Positions 4,736-6,973 of a stretch of DNA of 6,973 nt are shown here, piece by piece; the stretch's first letter is position 1, and each line of letters opens with the position of its first letter. Where the stretch lies: NCBI GenBank assembly GCA_959606705.1, contig CAUHLX010000149.1:1-6973 (forward strand), in the 5' to 3' direction. The translations under genes were made by a program, and so were the position numbers. The notes under the pieces are model-generated. The model was not told the DNA's origin. It made no database searches and saw only the letters and a list, made by a program, of their open reading frames with translations. This stretch comes from an uncultured Bacillota bacterium. Lineage in GTDB: Bacteria; Bacillota; Clostridia; Peptostreptococcales; Anaerovoracaceae.

Positions 4736-6808
4736 TTATTCTTTGTAACCGCACTCCGGGTTGGAGCAGGCCAGTTTGGTGGTTTTGGTTTTCTTCTCCG
4801 TCATCAGTGCGCCGCACTTGGGACATTTCTGATCGATGGGCTTATTCCAGTATACCTGATTGCATTCGGGATATCCGCTGCATCCGTAAAACAGTTTCCC
4901 CGTTTTACTTTTGCGGGCCACGATATCCTTGCCGCATTTGGGACACTTCACATCTATTTTCTTTACCCTCGGTTTGGTGTTTTTACACTCCGGATATCCG
5001 CTGCATGCTAAAAATTCTCCAAATCGACCGTGTTTTACCACCATCGGCTTGCCGCACAATTCACAGAGCTCGTCGGTTACCTCATCCTCGATCTTCACCT
5101 TTTCGATGGCCTTGTCCGCCACCTCCAGCTCCTCCGCAAAGGGACCGTAAAAATCGCTGATGATCCGTTTCCAGTCTGCCTGATTTACTTCTACGTCATC
5201 CAGCTTATCTTCCATTTCCGCGGTAAAGCCCGCGTCGACCACTTCCTTGAAATAGTTTTCCATCAGGTCGGTCACTAAAAACCCCAATTCCGTCGGCTTG
5301 AGTATTTTCTTCTCCCGCGTGATATATTTTCGTTCGATCAAGGTGGCGATAATCGGAGCATAGGTACTGGGTCTGCCGATATCTTTTTCTTCCAGGTCCT
5401 TGACCAATCCCGCTTCCGAAAAACGGGAAGGCGGCTGAGTAAAGTTCTGTTCCGAAAGCAGCTCCGCCATGGCCAGTTTTTCTCCCTCGGAAAGCTCCGG
5501 CAGCATCTTTTCGTCTCCTTCGTCATCGGAGTTGCGATAGATCTTTAAATATCCGTCAAACTTCAGCTTCGAGCCATTGGCTTTAAAGGTGTAATCCCCG
5601 TTGGCAATTTCCGCGCTGATGCCGTCGTAAACGGCAGGCTTCATGCGGCTGGCCACAAACCGGGACCAGATCAGCTTGTATAAATTGTATTGATCCTTGC
5701 TCACGGAATCCTTGATTTCTTCCGGAAGAATCTCCACGTTGGAAGGACGAATCGCCTCGTGTGCGTCCTGCACATCCTTCTTTTTATTGGCAAACACATT
5801 GTGGCCCAGATATTCTTCGGAGTACTTGTCGGTGATGTACTGTTCCACCGCCGCGTTGGCTTCGTCGGAAATTCTCACCGAATCCGTACGAATATAAGAA
5901 ATCAGGCCAATGGTTCCATGGCCTTTGACTTCCACACCTTCGTACAGCTGCTGGGCAATGAGCATGGTCTTCTTGGTATAGAAGCCAAGCTTGGTGGAGG
6001 CCTCCTGCTGGAGACTGCTGGTGGTAAAGGGCGGATAGGGCTTTTTCATCCGTTCCTTGCGCTCTACCTTTTGAACCGTAAATGCGTCCGGACGGATCTC
6101 CGAAACCACGCGGTCCGCCTGCTCCTTGTTTTCAATGACCAGCTTTTTCTTTTGATATTCGATCAAACGGGCGTTGAACTGCTTCTTCCCCCCCTTGTCC
6201 TGTTCTTCGGAAAGCAAGGCGCCGATGGTCCAATATTCTTGGGGGACAAAATCCAGGATCACCTTTTCGCGGTCGCAGATGATTTTCAGCGCCGCCGACT
6301 GTACACGTCCTGCCGACAGCCCACGATGGATCTTCCTCCAAAGAAGCGGACTGATCTGGTAGCCCACCAGACGGTCCAGAACTCGTCTCGCCTGCTGCGC
6401 GTCCACCAAACTCTGATCGATGGGCCGTGGATTTTTCACCGCGTTCTGAATGGCCTTCTTGGTAATTTCATGAAAGGCGATTCGGCAAGGCTGGCTGGGG
6501 TCCATGTTCAAAAGGTGCGCAATGTGCCAGGAAATTGCTTCTCCCTCGCGATCAGGGTCAGTTGCCAAATAGACGCGATCCGCGTCCTTGGCTTCTTTTT
6601 TCAAAGCCTTAATCACGTCGCCCTTTCCCCGGATGGAAATGTACTCCGGCTCAAAGTTATTCTCAATATTGATCCCCAACTTGCTCTTGGGCAGGTCCCG
6701 CACATGTCCTACGGACGCGACCACCTTATATTTGCTCCCTAAAAATTTACCGATGGTTTTCGCCTTTGACGGCGATTCCACGATTACCAGGGACTTCCCA
6801 CTGCTCAT
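4736..6808 (-). CDS. topA: DNA topoisomerase I (type IA)
   Basis: TopA relaxes negative supercoils by cutting one strand through a tyrosine-DNA link. The 690 residues match the usual Firmicute length (B. subtilis 691). The TOPRIM domain occupies about residues 5-115, with metal-binding Glu11 in VESPSKAKTI and Asp84, Asp86 and Glu88 in ATDPDREGE. Further family motifs are RRVLDRLVGY (141-150) and LSAGRVQSAAL (164-174). The catalytic tyrosine is Tyr305 in GLISYIRTDSVR, and EEKDIGRPSTYA (473-484) follows. Three C-terminal four-cysteine zinc ribbons sit at 582-608, 622-649 and 662-686, ending in CGYKE. The ATG at 6808 has GGAGG five bases upstream; an ATG four bases nearer to it is out of frame. 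It is the first gene of the topA-hslV-hslU unit. Compared with Bacillus, trmFO and xerC are missing between topA and hslV. Confidence 0.98.
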   Translation of the reverse strand: MSSGKSLVIVESPSKAKTIGKFLGSKYKVVASVGHVRDLPKSKLGINIENNFEPEYISIRGKGDVIKALKKEAKDADRVYLATDPDREGEAISWHIAHLLNMDPSQPCRIAFHEITKKAIQNAVKNPRPIDQSLVDAQQARRVLDRLVGYQISPLLWRKIHRGLSAGRVQSAALKIICDREKVILDFVPQEYWTIGALLSEEQDKGGKKQFNARLIEYQKKKLVIENKEQADRVVSEIRPDAFTVQKVERKERMKKPYPPFTTSSLQQEASTKLGFYTKKTMLIAQQLYEGVEVKGHGTIGLISYIRTDSVRISDEANAAVEQYITDKYSEEYLGHNVFANKKKDVQDAHEAIRPSNVEILPEEIKDSVSKDQYNLYKLIWSRFVASRMKPAVYDGISAEIANGDYTFKANGSKLKFDGYLKIYRNSDDEGDEKMLPELSEGEKLAMAELLSEQNFTQPPSRFSEAGLVKDLEEKDIGRPSTYAPIIATLIERKYITREKKILKPTELGFLVTDLMENYFKEVVDAGFTAEMEDKLDDVEVNQADWKRIISDFYGPFAEELEVADKAIEKVKIEDEVTDELCELCGKPMVVKHGRFGEFLACSGYPECKNTKPRVKKIDVKCPKCGKDIVARKSKTGKLFYGCSGYPECNQVYWNKPIDQKCPKCGALMTEKKTKTTKLACSNPECGYKE

Positions 6809-6870
6809 TCATGCCTCCTCATTCTTACCGCTTATTTTCTTTTAAAGCTCAGTTTTGAATTTTTTTCTTC

Positions 6871-6903
6871 ATTATATATATCCGTCAGGGGAAGGAATCC
6901 GAA
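6871..6903 (-). promoter_or_regulatory. Candidate promoter of topA-hslV-hslU
   Basis: The minus strand has TATATATAAT at 6880-6871, giving a perfect -10 TATAAT at 6876-6871 or TATATA at 6880-6875. Neither has a good -35: GATTCC lies 17 bp from the first and TTCGGA (6903-6898) 17 bp from the second. Initiation would be near 6864-6868, about 57-60 nt before the topA ATG. The AT-rich -10 is convincing. The weak -35, which lies in the dyad at 6890-6921, suggests regulated or activator-assisted use. Confidence 0.45.
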
Positions 6904-6921
6904 AATTCTTCGGTGCCTTCC
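6890..6921. repeat. Imperfect inverted repeat upstream of topA
   Basis: On the plus strand GGAAGG (6890-6895) and CCTTCC (6916-6921) are complementary, and inside them CCGAA (6899-6903) pairs with TTCGG (6909-6913) around a five-base centre. The arms are separated by a small 3/2 internal loop. In minus-strand sense no T-tract follows, so it is not a clear terminator of the gene upstream. It covers the -35 region of the candidate topA promoter and could be an operator, or simply a remnant of a terminator of the preceding gene. Confidence 0.45.
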
Positions 6922-6973
6922 TTATTAACCGTTGGAATTATCTGTTAATTCAAACGACATCTTGCTACAAACT

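Noticed and set aside
3244..5160. A 638-codon open frame on the plus strand opposite hslU, hslV and the end of topA.
   Set aside because: It is antisense to three firmly identified genes, its product is rich in His, Arg, Leu and Phe without recognisable domains, and I see no promoter serving it. Its openness follows from the codon choice of the genes on the other strand.
6809..6973. End of an upstream gene such as dprA, which often precedes topA.
   Set aside because: All three minus-strand frames stop soon after the window edge and the few residues are not recognisable, so no gene can be supported here.

Overview
The window is a stretch of core chromosome from an endospore-forming Firmicute, most likely a clostridial (anaerobic) lineage. 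The evidence is a 259-residue CodY, the sporulation protein YunB, strong GGAGG-type ribosome binding sites on every gene, and a topA-hslV-hslU-codY order that is a shortened form of the Bacillus topA-trmFO-xerC-clpQ-clpY-codY cluster. Base composition looks moderate. All six genes lie on the minus strand, so transcription runs from high to low coordinates. I see no mobile element, CRISPR array, tRNA or rRNA.

Layout in the direction of transcription: a 165-bp leader (6973-6809) with a candidate promoter and an imperfect dyad; topA (DNA topoisomerase I, 690 aa); hslV (protease subunit, 179 aa), 29 bp downstream; hslU (AAA+ unfoldase, 479 aa), 15 bp further. These three look like one transcription unit. 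A 170-bp AT-rich gap follows with a likely sigma-A promoter for codY, which starts at TTG. An intrinsic terminator follows codY; its 3' arm and T-tract also form the ribosome binding site and spacer of the next gene, yunB. A 158-bp gap with a good extended -10 promoter then leads into hflX, which runs off the left edge after 271 codons.

Functionally the window combines DNA supercoiling control (TopA), ATP-dependent proteolysis (HslVU), nutrient sensing by branched-chain amino acids and GTP (CodY), a mother-cell sporulation membrane protein (YunB) and ribosome rescue/splitting (HflX). HslV and HslU form one complex. The other genes are housekeeping or regulatory neighbours and not a pathway.

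I found no convincing new multi-gene system. The most notable local structure is the compact codY terminator / yunB ribosome-binding-site overlap at 1674-1716. No gene-free stretch exceeds about 170 bases.
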